Assembly: GCA_020247395.1 (NCBI GenBank)
Contig: JADCJC010000033.1
Span: forward strand, 1-40,002
Origin: Rhodocyclaceae bacterium
GTDB lineage: Bacteria > Pseudomonadota > Gammaproteobacteria > Burkholderiales > Usitatibacteraceae
DNA length: 40,002 nucleotides
Direction of reading: 5' to 3'
Translations under genes and position numbers: made by a program
Part shown: positions 8,038 to 16,676 of the stretch, piece by piece
How positions within the stretch are numbered: the first letter of the stretch is position 1
How the letters are laid out: the number at the start of each line of letters is the position of its first letter
The notes under the pieces: model-generated
Databases searched by the model: none
What the model saw: only the letters and a program-made list of their open reading frames with translations
What the model was told of the DNA's origin: nothing

Positions 8038-10989
8038 ATGAAATTAAGGGTAAAAATCTTGCCGGCCGCTGTTGCAGGGGCGCTGGCAGCAAGCATGTAC
8101 GGTCCGGTCTTTGCGCAGGCACCTGCTGCGGCTAAAGCGGACGAAAAGGTCGACCGCATTGAGGTCACCGGTTCGCGTATTCCATCGGCAAACTTAGAGA
8201 GCACCAGCCCGATCACGACGATCGACGCGGCATCTATCAAAGTCGACGGTGTTCGGTCAGCCGAAAACCTCCTAAATAACCTCCCGCAAGTATTCGCAGC
8301 ACAAGGCGCGACAATTTCGAACGGTGCAACGGGTACCGCAACGGTTAACCTCCGCGGCCTCGGCGCAACTCGCACTCTAGTGCTGGTAAATGGCCGCCGC
8401 TTGCCAGCGGGTAGCCCGCGCTTTTTTGCGGCAGACTTGAACCAGATTCCAGCGCCGCTCATCAAGCGCGTTGAAATCCTCACCGGTGGCGCTGGTGCGG
8501 TTTACGGTTCCGACGCGGTATCTGGCGTTGTTAACTTCATCATGAACGACAAGTTTGAAGGCGTTCAGTTTGAAGCCAACACCAGCTTCTACAACCACAA
8601 ACAAGATGATGGCTCCGGTGTCGCCGCGATGATTCGCGCCCGATCCATTACCAATCAGGCTCAGTTCAAAATCCCGGGCAACATCAACTCCGACGGCAAA
8701 ATCAACGACTTCAACTTGTTGATGGGTTCAAACTTCGCCAACGGCAAGGGCAACGCCACTGTCTTCTTCAACTATAAAAAAGAAGACGCGCTGCTGCAAT
8801 CCGAGCGCGATTTCTCCGCTTGTTCCATCGGCAATGCGACCTCGGCGGCGGCGGCCACCATCAACGGCGTGGCATTTGGTCCCGGCTTCCGTTGCGGTGG
8901 TTCCGGCACCAGCTTCCCTGGTCGCTTTATCGTTGCCGCTGGCAACCGCACGGTCGCAGACGCCGCAGGCAACACGCGTGCGTGGGTTGCGGCAAACGAC
9001 CAATACAACTTCGGCCCGTTGAACTACTTCCAACGTCCTTCTGAGCGTTACGGCTTTAATGCCTTCGCCAACTATGAATTCGACGCTGGCAAGCTGTATA
9101 CGGAATTCTCGATGCACGACGACAAGACGGTGGCGCAGATCGCTCCGTCGGGTTTCTTCGGTTTTGACGCGTCGGGTGCGAACGCCATTCGATGCGACAA
9201 CCCACTTTTGTCAGCCGCTTGGCGCGCTGACTTGGGTTGCGTAGGCACCACCGGAACCGCCGATGCACTCATCTTCCGCCGCAACGTTGAAGGCGGTGGC
9301 CGTCAAGACGACATTCGGCACAACTCCTATCGTATGGTCGTTGGCTTCAAGGGTGAGTTCGCCAAGGTTTGGAACTACGATGTCTTTGCACAGGACGCCA
9401 AGGTTGTCTACCAAGAGACTTACCTCAACGACATGTCGATTGCCCGCCAAGCATTGGCACTTGACGCAGTACGTGATTCGTCCGGCGCCATCGTCTGTCG
9501 TTCCGGTCCACCTTGCGTGCCCTACAACATTTGGGCACTCGGTGGGCCTACCCCGGCAGCGATCTCGTATCTCTCGACCCCCGGCTTCCAAAAGGGTTAC
9601 ACCGAGCAGAAAGTACAAGGCGCAAACATCAGTGCTGACCTCGGCGAATACGGATGGAAAATGCCGTCCGCCAAGAGTGGTATCGGTGTCGCGTTTGGCT
9701 TGGAGCACCGTCAGGAACGTTTGAGCCTGAATACCGACAGCGCCTTCACCACCGGTGATTTGGCTGGTCAGGGTGGGCCAACCATTGGTCTGGGTGGCGG
9801 GTACAACATCAAAGAGGCTTATGGAGAATTCCGCGCACCGCTGATTGAAGGCAAACAATTCGCCGAATTGTTGGCGCTGAACGGCTCAGTGCGCCGTTCC
9901 GAGTACAGCAACGGGCCAAAGACCACATCGTTTGGCATCGGCGCTGAATGGTCTCCTGTGAAGGAAATCCGTACCCGCGCCAGCTACCAAGAAGCCGTTC
10001 GTGCAGGTAACGTGATCGACTTATTCACCGCGCAAGGTGTTGCGTTGTTTGATTTAGCCGCAGATCCTTGCGGCCCGTCACGCACCGCAAGCCTGGCAGC
10101 GTGCCAACGCACTGGTGTTACCGCTGCACAGTACGGCAGCGCCATTCTGGACAGCCCAGCCGGACAGTACAACTATCTGCAAGGTGGCAACCCCAAGCTG
10201 AAACCTGAAGAAGCCAAGAGCTCGACTGCCGGTATCGTCTTCACCGTTGGTCGCAACTTTACGGCATCGGTTGATTACTTCGATATCAAGGTTGAGAAGG
10301 TGATCGATAACGCGCCTCCAGGAACCATCCTCGCGCAGTGTTTGGCGACCGGCTCTGCGGCCTTCTGTGGTCTCATTACTCGCGATCGGCTTGGTACCTT
10401 ATGGGCACTGCCTTCCGGGCAAATTCAGGCAACCAACCAAAACTTGGGTAGCCGGAAGACCTCCGGTTACGATTTCAGTGCCGATTACTTCTATAAGTTG
10501 CCTGCCTACGGCAACTTGAAGTTCAGCTTTACCGGCACGTTGCTCAAGTCGTTCACGCAAGAGCCAATTCCTGGCTTGGGTGAATTCGAGTGTAAGGGTC
10601 TGCACGGCGCGACGTGCGGTGTGCCTTCGCCAGAATGGCGTCATAAGCTCCGCACCACATGGGAAACACCGTGGAACCTCGACCTAGCGCTCACGTGGCG
10701 TCATATCGGCAAGGTTGATCAGCAAGGCACCAGCAGCAACCCGCAATTGCGGAACGCGGCCATTGCCCCAGCGGACCGTACCTTGGCCGAGCGCAACTAC
10801 TTTGACATCGCTGCTTCTTATGCGGTGACGAAGAAAATCATGCTGCGCGCTGGTATCAACAACCTGCTCGACAAAGACCCGCCTCTGAGCGGTCTGGTTG
10901 GCGCAGGCTTTGGTAACGGCAACACCTACCCACAAGTGTATGACGCGCTTGGCCGTCGTGTGTTCTTGAACGCAACGGTTAAGTTCTAA
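8038..10989 (+). CDS. TonB-dependent outer-membrane receptor 3
   Basis: A 983-residue receptor of a different subgroup from the first two. A signal peptide (to about PVFAQA) is followed by DRIEVTGSRIPSANLESTSP as the probable TonB-box region. The plug motifs are NLRGLGATRTLVLVNGRRLP and VEILTGGAGAVYGSDAVSGV, and the barrel ends in RRVFLNATVKF with a terminal Phe. A strong GGAGGT site stands 6 bases before the ATG. The LTGGAGAVYGSDAVSGVVNF form of the plug separates it from the LKDGASAIYGS form of receptors 1 and 2. It is followed by the two leftward hydroxylase-TPR genes, convergent with it across its terminator. Ligand unknown. Confidence 0.93.
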   Translation: MKLRVKILPAAVAGALAASMYGPVFAQAPAAAKADEKVDRIEVTGSRIPSANLESTSPITTIDAASIKVDGVRSAENLLNNLPQVFAAQGATISNGATGTATVNLRGLGATRTLVLVNGRRLPAGSPRFFAADLNQIPAPLIKRVEILTGGAGAVYGSDAVSGVVNFIMNDKFEGVQFEANTSFYNHKQDDGSGVAAMIRARSITNQAQFKIPGNINSDGKINDFNLLMGSNFANGKGNATVFFNYKKEDALLQSERDFSACSIGNATSAAAATINGVAFGPGFRCGGSGTSFPGRFIVAAGNRTVADAAGNTRAWVAANDQYNFGPLNYFQRPSERYGFNAFANYEFDAGKLYTEFSMHDDKTVAQIAPSGFFGFDASGANAIRCDNPLLSAAWRADLGCVGTTGTADALIFRRNVEGGGRQDDIRHNSYRMVVGFKGEFAKVWNYDVFAQDAKVVYQETYLNDMSIARQALALDAVRDSSGAIVCRSGPPCVPYNIWALGGPTPAAISYLSTPGFQKGYTEQKVQGANISADLGEYGWKMPSAKSGIGVAFGLEHRQERLSLNTDSAFTTGDLAGQGGPTIGLGGGYNIKEAYGEFRAPLIEGKQFAELLALNGSVRRSEYSNGPKTTSFGIGAEWSPVKEIRTRASYQEAVRAGNVIDLFTAQGVALFDLAADPCGPSRTASLAACQRTGVTAAQYGSAILDSPAGQYNYLQGGNPKLKPEEAKSSTAGIVFTVGRNFTASVDYFDIKVEKVIDNAPPGTILAQCLATGSAAFCGLITRDRLGTLWALPSGQIQATNQNLGSRKTSGYDFSADYFYKLPAYGNLKFSFTGTLLKSFTQEPIPGLGEFECKGLHGATCGVPSPEWRHKLRTTWETPWNLDLALTWRHIGKVDQQGTSSNPQLRNAAIAPADRTLAERNYFDIAASYAVTKKIMLRAGINNLLDKDPPLSGLVGAGFGNGNTYPQVYDALGRRVFLNATVKF

Positions 10990-11010
10990 AGCTAGGAAGC
11001 AACAACAAAA

Positions 11011-11040
11011 AACGGCGAGCTTCGGCTCGCCGTTTTTGTT
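11011..11040 (+). terminator. Intrinsic terminator of receptor 3
   Basis: An 8-bp perfect stem CGGCGAGC-TTCG-GCTCGCCG with A-run before and TTTTTG after, about 24 bases past the stop. The A-rich left flank means it could also act for the convergent hydroxylase gene, whose stop lies at 11103. Confidence 0.93.
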
Positions 11041-11102
11041 TTTGGGCCACCATATTCGTCAGCCCACTGAGAGTCGCCCCAGGTTAGCGGACACTGGCTA
11101 GA

Positions 11103-12380
11103 TCATGCGTCGTACCCGCCCGCCTCCCCGGTGAATGCGGTGACGGCACCCGCAAATGCCGTAATCATATTTCGTTCCGCCTGACTCAAATGCGGATGCC
11201 AGATGTCAAAGATCAACACTACACGGAGTTGGTCGCTGCGGTTCCAGGCTTCGTGCTCAATCGTGTCGTCGAACACCCAAGCTTTGCCGGGCACCCATTC
11301 GCGGGTTTCGTTACCCACCCGAAAGCCGCAACCCGATGGCACGATTAGCGGCAAGTGCGTCACCAAGCGAACATTAGACACACCGGTGTGCGGTGGAATC
11401 GATGTCTTGGGCTTCAGCAACGAGAACATCGCAGCCGGAGTACGACCCGGCTGGTTCGGTTGGGGTGCCGTCGCCAGCAGGCTCATGGTCGCCGGACACT
11501 TTTCGGCATGGGCATCAATGCGCACGCCCTGCTTAATCAGATGGTAGGCGCTCCAATCCGGTGAATTGTTCAACTGCGCCCATTGGTTGAGCGGTACGTC
11601 ATCCGGATAGGTGATGTATGGGACAAAGCCCTTTTCGTCCGCCAGCACGTCCAAGAACTCGTCACGAATTGTGTCGGTTGCGGCCTCAAAAGCATCCAGC
11701 CATGGGAAGTCGTTTCTTTCAAAGAACGCAATCGGCGCTAATCCCGGGTAGTGGTGCATCATCGATTGCGAATCGAAGCGTCGTTTGCGCCCCACCATGA
11801 TGTCAACCGAATCGCGGAAGCGTTTGAGGTTTTCGCCTTGATGCGCATCCAAGTGGGGGGCGAGATATGCATCCAGAAATTTGCCAAACTCGGCATCATA
11901 TTCGCGCTTAAACTGGGAGGCGTACTGTACCGCGGGCAGCAAATCAGGATGGAGGCGGTCGGCCGGCGGAGAGACTGCAACCGCAGCACCGAACGCGACG
12001 GCCGCCTTTTGCTTCTTGCCCTGCTGTTCCAGCAGCGTTCCACGCATCAACAGCGCAAGCAAATCCATCGGGTCGACTGTCAGCGCGCCCTTGATAGCGG
12101 CTTCCTCGCCTGCCTCGTCTTTCAAGCCTTTGCACGCGAGCGCCAAATTGACCCACTGCTGTGCATCGCTACCGTCCAGATCGACCACCCGTTGGAATGC
12201 ACGTTTGGCATAAACGAGGTCACCGCCGCGCAGAGAAAACCTACCCAAGTTGGTGAGCGTGGCGATATGGCCGGGATCAATATCCAGAATCCTCTCCCAG
12301 GCTTTGAACGCCGCCTCTCGCTGGCCTGCTGCAGCGGCTCGTTCGGCCTGTCGTTCCAAGGATGCGATTTCGTTGCTCAT
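11103..12380 (-). CDS. TPR-aspartyl/asparaginyl beta-hydroxylase fusion (copy A)
   Basis: A 425-residue cytosolic protein with no signal peptide. Residues about 1-130 form TPR-like helical repeats (AFKAWERILDIDPGHIATLTNLG and the next repeats, described in part). The C-terminal third is an aspartyl/asparaginyl beta-hydroxylase domain of the Fe(II)/2-oxoglutarate type. The metal ligands appear as His331 in IPPHTG and His376 in DDTIEHEAWN, and Arg386 in LRVVLIF is the likely 2-oxoglutarate anchor; as in the AspH family, no Asp ligand is seen. LPLIVP and RVGNETREW are shared with the next gene. The substrate is unknown. Members of this fold act on protein Asp/Asn or, in LpxO, on lipid A acyl chains. 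It lies downstream of its paralogue after 64 bases, probably co-transcribed. Confidence 0.9.
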   Translation of the reverse strand: MSNEIASLERQAERAAAAGQREAAFKAWERILDIDPGHIATLTNLGRFSLRGGDLVYAKRAFQRVVDLDGSDAQQWVNLALACKGLKDEAGEEAAIKGALTVDPMDLLALLMRGTLLEQQGKKQKAAVAFGAAVAVSPPADRLHPDLLPAVQYASQFKREYDAEFGKFLDAYLAPHLDAHQGENLKRFRDSVDIMVGRKRRFDSQSMMHHYPGLAPIAFFERNDFPWLDAFEAATDTIRDEFLDVLADEKGFVPYITYPDDVPLNQWAQLNNSPDWSAYHLIKQGVRIDAHAEKCPATMSLLATAPQPNQPGRTPAAMFSLLKPKTSIPPHTGVSNVRLVTHLPLIVPSGCGFRVGNETREWVPGKAWVFDDTIEHEAWNRSDQLRVVLIFDIWHPHLSQAERNMITAFAGAVTAFTGEAGGYDA

Positions 12381-12444
12381 ATTTGTCTTTGCTTACAGGG
12401 TTTGTTGACGATAGTAGCGGTGAAAGCGATGCCGAGCGGACCCT

Positions 12445-13653
12445 TCAGATTTCCCATTCGGGTGTTTGCCCTGAATGGGCGTCGAGCGCTTCGAAAACAC
12501 CAGCGATCTGTTGATGCTCGGCTTCCGTCACATCCGGTCTGCCGACTTCAAAGATCAAAATCACCCGGATCTGGTCTGAGTCATTCCACGCTTCGTGCTC
12601 GATGGTGTCGTCGAACAGCCAGACTTTTCCCTCCTGCCATTCGCGCGTCTCATTGCCAACACGCAGACGGCACCTGCCTGGCACGATCAGCGGCAAGTGA
12701 ACGATCAGGCGGGTATTGATCAGGCCATTGTGCGGCGGAATGTGCGCGCCCGGACGCAACAAGGAAAAGAGCACAGATGGCGAACGGTTGGGGATACGCG
12801 TTAGCGGCACCGCTTCGAGTGCCTTCACCGTATTCGGACAGCGGGCGGCATTTTCTGCGACGAGTTTGCCTGCTTTCCAAAGGTAAAACGCGCTCCAATC
12901 GGGATTGTTCAGCATGCCGTTTTGGCTGTTTTGCGCCACATTGGGGCGGTTCGGGTTGCCCTCAACATAGGGCTTAAAAGCCGCCTGATCGCGCATTACG
13001 ACTTCCAATTCAGCCCTGATACTCGCAGTGTGTGACTCCAGTTGCGACACCCAAGCAAACGCTGCCGGATCGAAAAATGGAACTGCGGTAAGACCGGGTA
13101 AATGGAAATACCTTGGTTGCTGTGGGTACACTTTTTTGTGACCGAACAGGATATCGATTGCATCCGAGAGACGGCTCGTTGTTGTCGACGCACTTGCGGC
13201 CGAGGTAGCAAGGCGTTTGCGGATGCTCGCCTCCCACTCTTCTGCATAGGCATCACAACATCGCTTCGCCCGCTCGAACTCCGTCAACAACGCTGGCGAG
13301 AGTTGCTCATCAGCGGGTATGGAGCGAACCGCCGCCAAGTAATTGCCGGACGCTTCTCGATGCGCGCCTTGTTCGGCAAGCAGATCCGCCTTCAACAACA
13401 ACATCTGAAAGTTGGCACCCGACAGGATTAACGCATGATCGATCGCCTTCAGTGCATTGGCGACGCTGTTCATGCGCTGGTGGGCAATGGCCATCGCAAA
13501 ATACACTGACGCGTCGGCAACGCCAACGCCGACCAACTGGTCGAAATGCCGCAACGCCTCGCCCGGCCGCGCCTGACGTAATGCCTCAAACCCCGCTTGT
13601 GCGGTCGCCTTGGGATCGAGCAATGTTTTATTGTTTGAGTTCACCGTAAGCAC
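12445..13653 (-). CDS. TPR-aspartyl/asparaginyl beta-hydroxylase fusion (copy B)
   Basis: A 402-residue paralogue of the next gene downstream. TPR-like helices fill residues about 15-130 (GEALRHFDQLVG, NALKAIDHALIL). The C-terminal hydroxylase domain keeps His308 in IPPHNG, His353 in DDTIEHEAWN and Arg363 in IRVILIF, so it should bind Fe(II) and 2-oxoglutarate. No signal peptide is present. The start appears to be GTG at 13653-13651 (GTG CTT ACG GTG); a second GTG three codons on is possible. No ATG lies between the upstream in-frame stop and this point. The catalytic blocks are close to copy A while the TPR parts differ more, which suggests a common chemistry with different partners. The 467-base upstream region is shared with the divergent exbB operon. 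Confidence 0.88.
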   Translation of the reverse strand: MLTVNSNNKTLLDPKATAQAGFEALRQARPGEALRHFDQLVGVGVADASVYFAMAIAHQRMNSVANALKAIDHALILSGANFQMLLLKADLLAEQGAHREASGNYLAAVRSIPADEQLSPALLTEFERAKRCCDAYAEEWEASIRKRLATSAASASTTTSRLSDAIDILFGHKKVYPQQPRYFHLPGLTAVPFFDPAAFAWVSQLESHTASIRAELEVVMRDQAAFKPYVEGNPNRPNVAQNSQNGMLNNPDWSAFYLWKAGKLVAENAARCPNTVKALEAVPLTRIPNRSPSVLFSLLRPGAHIPPHNGLINTRLIVHLPLIVPGRCRLRVGNETREWQEGKVWLFDDTIEHEAWNDSDQIRVILIFEVGRPDVTEAEHQQIAGVFEALDAHSGQTPEWEI

Positions 13654-14120
13654 TTTCGCTTGGCTGTCCGCCGCAATATTCCGCCAGCCAACATGTTACC
13701 GCCAGCCGGGCCAAACACGGGCCACTGTCAAATATCGAGCCGAGTTGGCGCAAGTCTTGCTGCGCAAAGAAAGCCTGAGCGCTTACGCGGCGGTCTCAGG
13801 CGAACACGGCACCGTGTGCAGGGTTGCTTTCGCAACGCTGACGTCGCAGACGGCATAAGTTGTCTGGTGCCTTCCGAACGAATTCACAGGCTAGCGTGAA
13901 GGGTTGGTGCAAATACTGTTTGTCTGCGCTTGCTGCCAAGTTGACTGCGGAGGCGAAATGTATTTGGTTTGAGTCGCGTTAATCGCAGCGAGGTTAGCAA
14001 TCGTCGGCAGATTGGTTTAGAATCATTTTCCGTTTCCATAGGTGGGCCTCGTCGGCCATTCTCTTTAATTCTTTGTTCTATTGCTTGTAGCCGCACAGGT
14101 ACGGCTAAACTGGAGATTCC
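13654..14120. promoter_or_regulatory. Divergent intergenic region between hydroxylase copy B and exbB
   Basis: No gene is seen in these 467 bases. GTTGC-TTTC-GCAAC at 13823-13836 is an inverted repeat with the same half-sites as the receptor operators but a 4-base spacer, 170 bases before copy B. TTAGCA (13994-13999) and TAGAAT (14018-14023), 18 bases apart, may be the exbB promoter. TAGCCG and CGGCTA (14088-14107) can pair just before the exbB ribosome site GGAG. Confidence 0.35.
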
Positions 14121-14951
14121 ATGCACATGATTCTTGCTCGATTGATGGTCTGCGCGGCGCTTGTTGGCTTTGCCGGCGCAAGTGTTGAAAGTTACGCACA
14201 GGCTCCAGCCACCCCCGCTGCAGAGTCAGCCGCCGCACCCGCTGCTGCCCCAGCCGCCGCACCCGCAGCCAAACCAAAATCCGCCGCCGAAGAAAACCCG
14301 TTTGGTTTTGCCGCCATGCTCGAGCACGGCGATGCCGTTGCCAAGATCACACTCGCTATTATGGTGATCATGTCAGTCGGTAGCTGGTACATCATTTTCA
14401 CCAAGCTCTACGAAGCGGCGAAAATCGTCAAGCAGGCCAAAGAAGCCGAAGCAACCTTTTGGCAAGCTGGCTCGGTTCGCGCTGGTGCAGAGACGCTTAA
14501 GGAAGACAGTCCGTTCAGATTCATCGCGGAGAAGGGACTCGAGGCGACACAAAAGCACACGGGATTATTGGGTCAAATCGACCTCTCCGAGTGGATCACG
14601 ATGGGGATCAGCCGTGCGATTGATAACGTACAAAGCCGCATGGGTGACGGGCTCGCGTTCTTGGCGACGGTCGGTTCAACCGCACCATTTGTGGGCTTGT
14701 TCGGTACGGTTTGGGGCATCTATAACGCGCTGGTTAAGATTGGTATCACCGGCCAGGCCTCGATCGACAAAGTTGCAGGGCCAGTGGGTGAGGCATTGAT
14801 CATGACCGCAATCGGCCTGGCGGTTGCCGTGCCGGCGGTGCTGGGCTACAACTTCATCGTGCGCAAGAATAAAACCAGCATGGATCAAGTGCGTGCATTC
14901 GGTTCCGACGTGCACTCAGTGTTGCTCGCATCCGCCAACGTCAAGAAGTAA
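14121..14951 (+). CDS. exbB: ExbB/MotA-TolQ family proton-channel subunit of the TonB complex
   Basis: A 276-residue inner-membrane protein that forms the pentameric channel core of the TonB-ExbB-ExbD motor and uses proton motive force. It has an N-terminal signal-like segment (cleavage near SYAQA), then an Ala/Pro-rich linker (residues 28-50), and a first transmembrane helix at about 75-94 (ITLAIMVIMSVGSWYIIF). A cytoplasmic segment follows, then two C-terminal helices (FLATVGSTAPFVGLFGTVWG and ALIMTAIGLAVAVPAVLGYN) with the family's conserved TAPFVGLFGTVWGI block. The N-terminal extension is a known variant of proteobacterial ExbB. GGAG lies 5 bases before the first ATG; a second ATG is two codons on. 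First gene of a four-gene operon; exbD1 starts 9 bases after its stop. Confidence 0.93.
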   Translation: MHMILARLMVCAALVGFAGASVESYAQAPATPAAESAAAPAAAPAAAPAAKPKSAAEENPFGFAAMLEHGDAVAKITLAIMVIMSVGSWYIIFTKLYEAAKIVKQAKEAEATFWQAGSVRAGAETLKEDSPFRFIAEKGLEATQKHTGLLGQIDLSEWITMGISRAIDNVQSRMGDGLAFLATVGSTAPFVGLFGTVWGIYNALVKIGITGQASIDKVAGPVGEALIMTAIGLAVAVPAVLGYNFIVRKNKTSMDQVRAFGSDVHSVLLASANVKK

Positions 14952-14960
14952 GCCGCCGCC

Positions 14961-15398
14961 ATGGGCATGCAAATTGGTGGGTCGCAGGATGATGAATCGC
15001 TGAACTCAACCATCAACACCACGCCGCTAGTCGATGTGATGTTGGTGTTGCTGATCATCTTCCTGATCACAATTCCGGTGGTGACGACCTCTGTCAAGGT
15101 CAAGTTGCCGCTGGAACCTAACGCGCCGCAAGAAGCGAAGCCGGAAAACATCATCTTGTCGTTCAATCAAAAAGGTGAGTTGTTCTTCTACGATTCGCCA
15201 ATCAAGAACTCTGAGGACCTCAAGGACAAGCTCCGTCGCGCTCGTGACGCTGCCAAACGGGCCGACAAGCCTCAACCGGAAGTTCACATCCGCGGTGACA
15301 TGAACTCTGTTTACGAGCCGATGGGGCGTGCGATTTTGGCCATTCAAGAAATCGGGCTGACAAAAGTCTCGTTTGTAACAGACCCCACGCCCCCTTAG
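14961..15398 (+). CDS. exbD1: ExbD/TolR family subunit, first copy
   Basis: A 145-residue ExbD protein: a short cytoplasmic start, one transmembrane helix (about residues 23-43) and a periplasmic domain. Asp25 in NTTPLVDVMLVLL is the proton-carrying residue equivalent to Asp25 of E. coli ExbD. The periplasmic part (LSFNQKGELFFYDSPIKN, VHIRGDMNSVYEPMGRAI) has the usual TolR-like fold pattern. The start lacks a strong ribosome site; AAGAAGTAAG over the exbB stop may serve, which suggests translational coupling. The second copy, 59 bases downstream, differs strongly in the periplasmic part. Numbering as exbD1 follows the two-ExbD arrangement known in Xanthomonas. Confidence 0.92.
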   Translation: MGMQIGGSQDDESLNSTINTTPLVDVMLVLLIIFLITIPVVTTSVKVKLPLEPNAPQEAKPENIILSFNQKGELFFYDSPIKNSEDLKDKLRRARDAAKRADKPQPEVHIRGDMNSVYEPMGRAILAIQEIGLTKVSFVTDPTPP

Positions 15399-15457
15399 TA
15401 CCAGCTGAGATGGCCTAGGCGGCCAGGCTGTCTCATTCAGCAATTCGGAGAAACATT

Positions 15458-15880
15458 ATGGGTATGAACGTAGGATCAGGTGGCGGCGGTTCCGATATGG
15501 AACCGATGATGGACATCAACACCACACCGCTCATCGACGTGATGCTGGTGTTGATCATCATGCTTATCATCACGATTCCGATTCAGCTACATTCGGTAAA
15601 CATGGAAATGCCGGTTGGCAACCCGCCCAATCGCGAAAAGCCGTTGGAGGTTCGCATCGATATCGACCGCACCGGCCAGATTTTCTGGAATGGCTCGCCA
15701 ATTGATCGCCCCACACTGGACGCGAACATGATTGAAACGGCCAAAATTTCACCGCAGCCGAACATCATGGTGCGTCCGGACAGAGCCGCGCGGTATGAAG
15801 GCGTCGCATTTGTATTGGCGAACTCGCAGCGGCGTGGTTTGCAGAAACTCGCCATCATCGGCGGTGAGCAGTTCCGCTGA
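15458..15880 (+). CDS. exbD2: ExbD/TolR family subunit, second copy
   Basis: A 140-residue ExbD protein with a Gly-rich start (MNVGSGGGGSDMEPMMDI), then Asp27 in NTTPLIDVMLVLIIML at the head of its single membrane helix. Its periplasmic domain (LEVRIDIDRTGQIFWNGSPI, NIMVRPDRAARYEGVAFVLA) is distinct from that of the first copy. CGGAG stands 8 bases before the ATG. The 59-base gap from exbD1 contains a GGCC-TAGGC-GGCC hairpin (about 15412-15426) that could tune expression between the two. Two ExbD types in one operon point to mixed or alternative motors serving different receptors, as proposed for Xanthomonas exbD2; this is inference here. Confidence 0.92.
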   Translation: MGMNVGSGGGGSDMEPMMDINTTPLIDVMLVLIIMLIITIPIQLHSVNMEMPVGNPPNREKPLEVRIDIDRTGQIFWNGSPIDRPTLDANMIETAKISPQPNIMVRPDRAARYEGVAFVLANSQRRGLQKLAIIGGEQFR

Positions 15881-15945
15881 TGCGTAGTTAGTCAATCAAG
15901 CAGACGCAAACCCGAGTGCAGGCAACACAGGTTGGAGAAGATTTA

Positions 15946-16656
15946 ATGAACGCGGTCAAGTCGGAAACAGAAGGAATGATTGTCGTGTCTGGGTGGGCGC
16001 AGCGTCAGCGCGACCCAAAGAAACACATGGCTGGCATTATCTTTGTGGTGGGATTTCATCTTTTCTTGGGATGGATGATCTTCACCGGTGCAGGGCAGAA
16101 GTTCATGAAGGCCGTCGCCCCCGCGAGTATCGTCGAAGTTGTGCTGCCACCAGAGCCGCCGCCTCCCCCACCGCCGGAACCGGTTAAGCCGCAACCCAAA
16201 CAGGATATTCCGCCTCCGCCTAACTACGTGCCACCGCCCGAAGTTGCGCCCACCACGACCTCTACCGCACCCGTGGTCGAGTCCGTGCCGACACCACCGC
16301 CGGTACAGGCCTATGTTCCCGCCCCGCCGGCACCGCCTGTGGTGCAACGCCCCGTGGGGCCGCGTGGGTTTGGCTCGATTACCAACCGCCGCGAATGTGC
16401 AGCCGCTTTCCAAGCCTCCTTCCCACGGGAAGCGCGCCGTGCAGGCACAGAAGGCGTGGTGACGCTGGCAATTCAGGTCGGGCCGGATGGCAAGGCGATT
16501 AGTGTGGAAGTTGCCAACGCCAATCCACGCCGCGTGTTCGACCGCGCCGCCATGGGTGTGATCAACTCGGGTGCCTGTCGTTTTGAACCCGATACTGCGG
16601 GTTATGTCGCGCAGCTAGCGATCACCTACAAGTTGTCGGGCGAAGAGGCGGAATAA
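15946..16656 (+). CDS. tonB: TonB energy-transducing protein
   Basis: A 236-residue TonB. A long cytoplasmic head (residues 1-28) leads into a transmembrane helix (about 29-48) with His38 in GFHLFLGW, the counterpart of the functional His in the E. coli TonB anchor. A Pro-rich periplasmic spacer (residues about 66-140) follows, with a run of seven prolines after PPE. The C-terminal TonB domain spans about 150-236 (SFPREARRAGTEGVVTLAIQ, AMGVINSGACRFEP). Two Cys are present in this domain, at the ECAAAF and GACRF segments, and could form a disulfide. I chose the ATG at 15946 because GGAGAAG lies 5 bases upstream; an upstream ATG at 15916 has no ribosome site. Last gene of the exbB-exbD1-exbD2-tonB operon. 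Confidence 0.93.
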   Translation: MNAVKSETEGMIVVSGWAQRQRDPKKHMAGIIFVVGFHLFLGWMIFTGAGQKFMKAVAPASIVEVVLPPEPPPPPPPEPVKPQPKQDIPPPPNYVPPPEVAPTTTSTAPVVESVPTPPPVQAYVPAPPAPPVVQRPVGPRGFGSITNRRECAAAFQASFPREARRAGTEGVVTLAIQVGPDGKAISVEVANANPRRVFDRAAMGVINSGACRFEPDTAGYVAQLAITYKLSGEEAE

Positions 16657-16676
16657 ATCTTCTTGGTCTCGGGCAA

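Noticed and set aside
11751-12719. Long open + strand frame (322 codons) antisense to the hydroxylase genes
   Set aside because: Spans two clear minus-strand genes, has no ribosome site and no domain pattern; it is a composition shadow of the hydroxylase frames.
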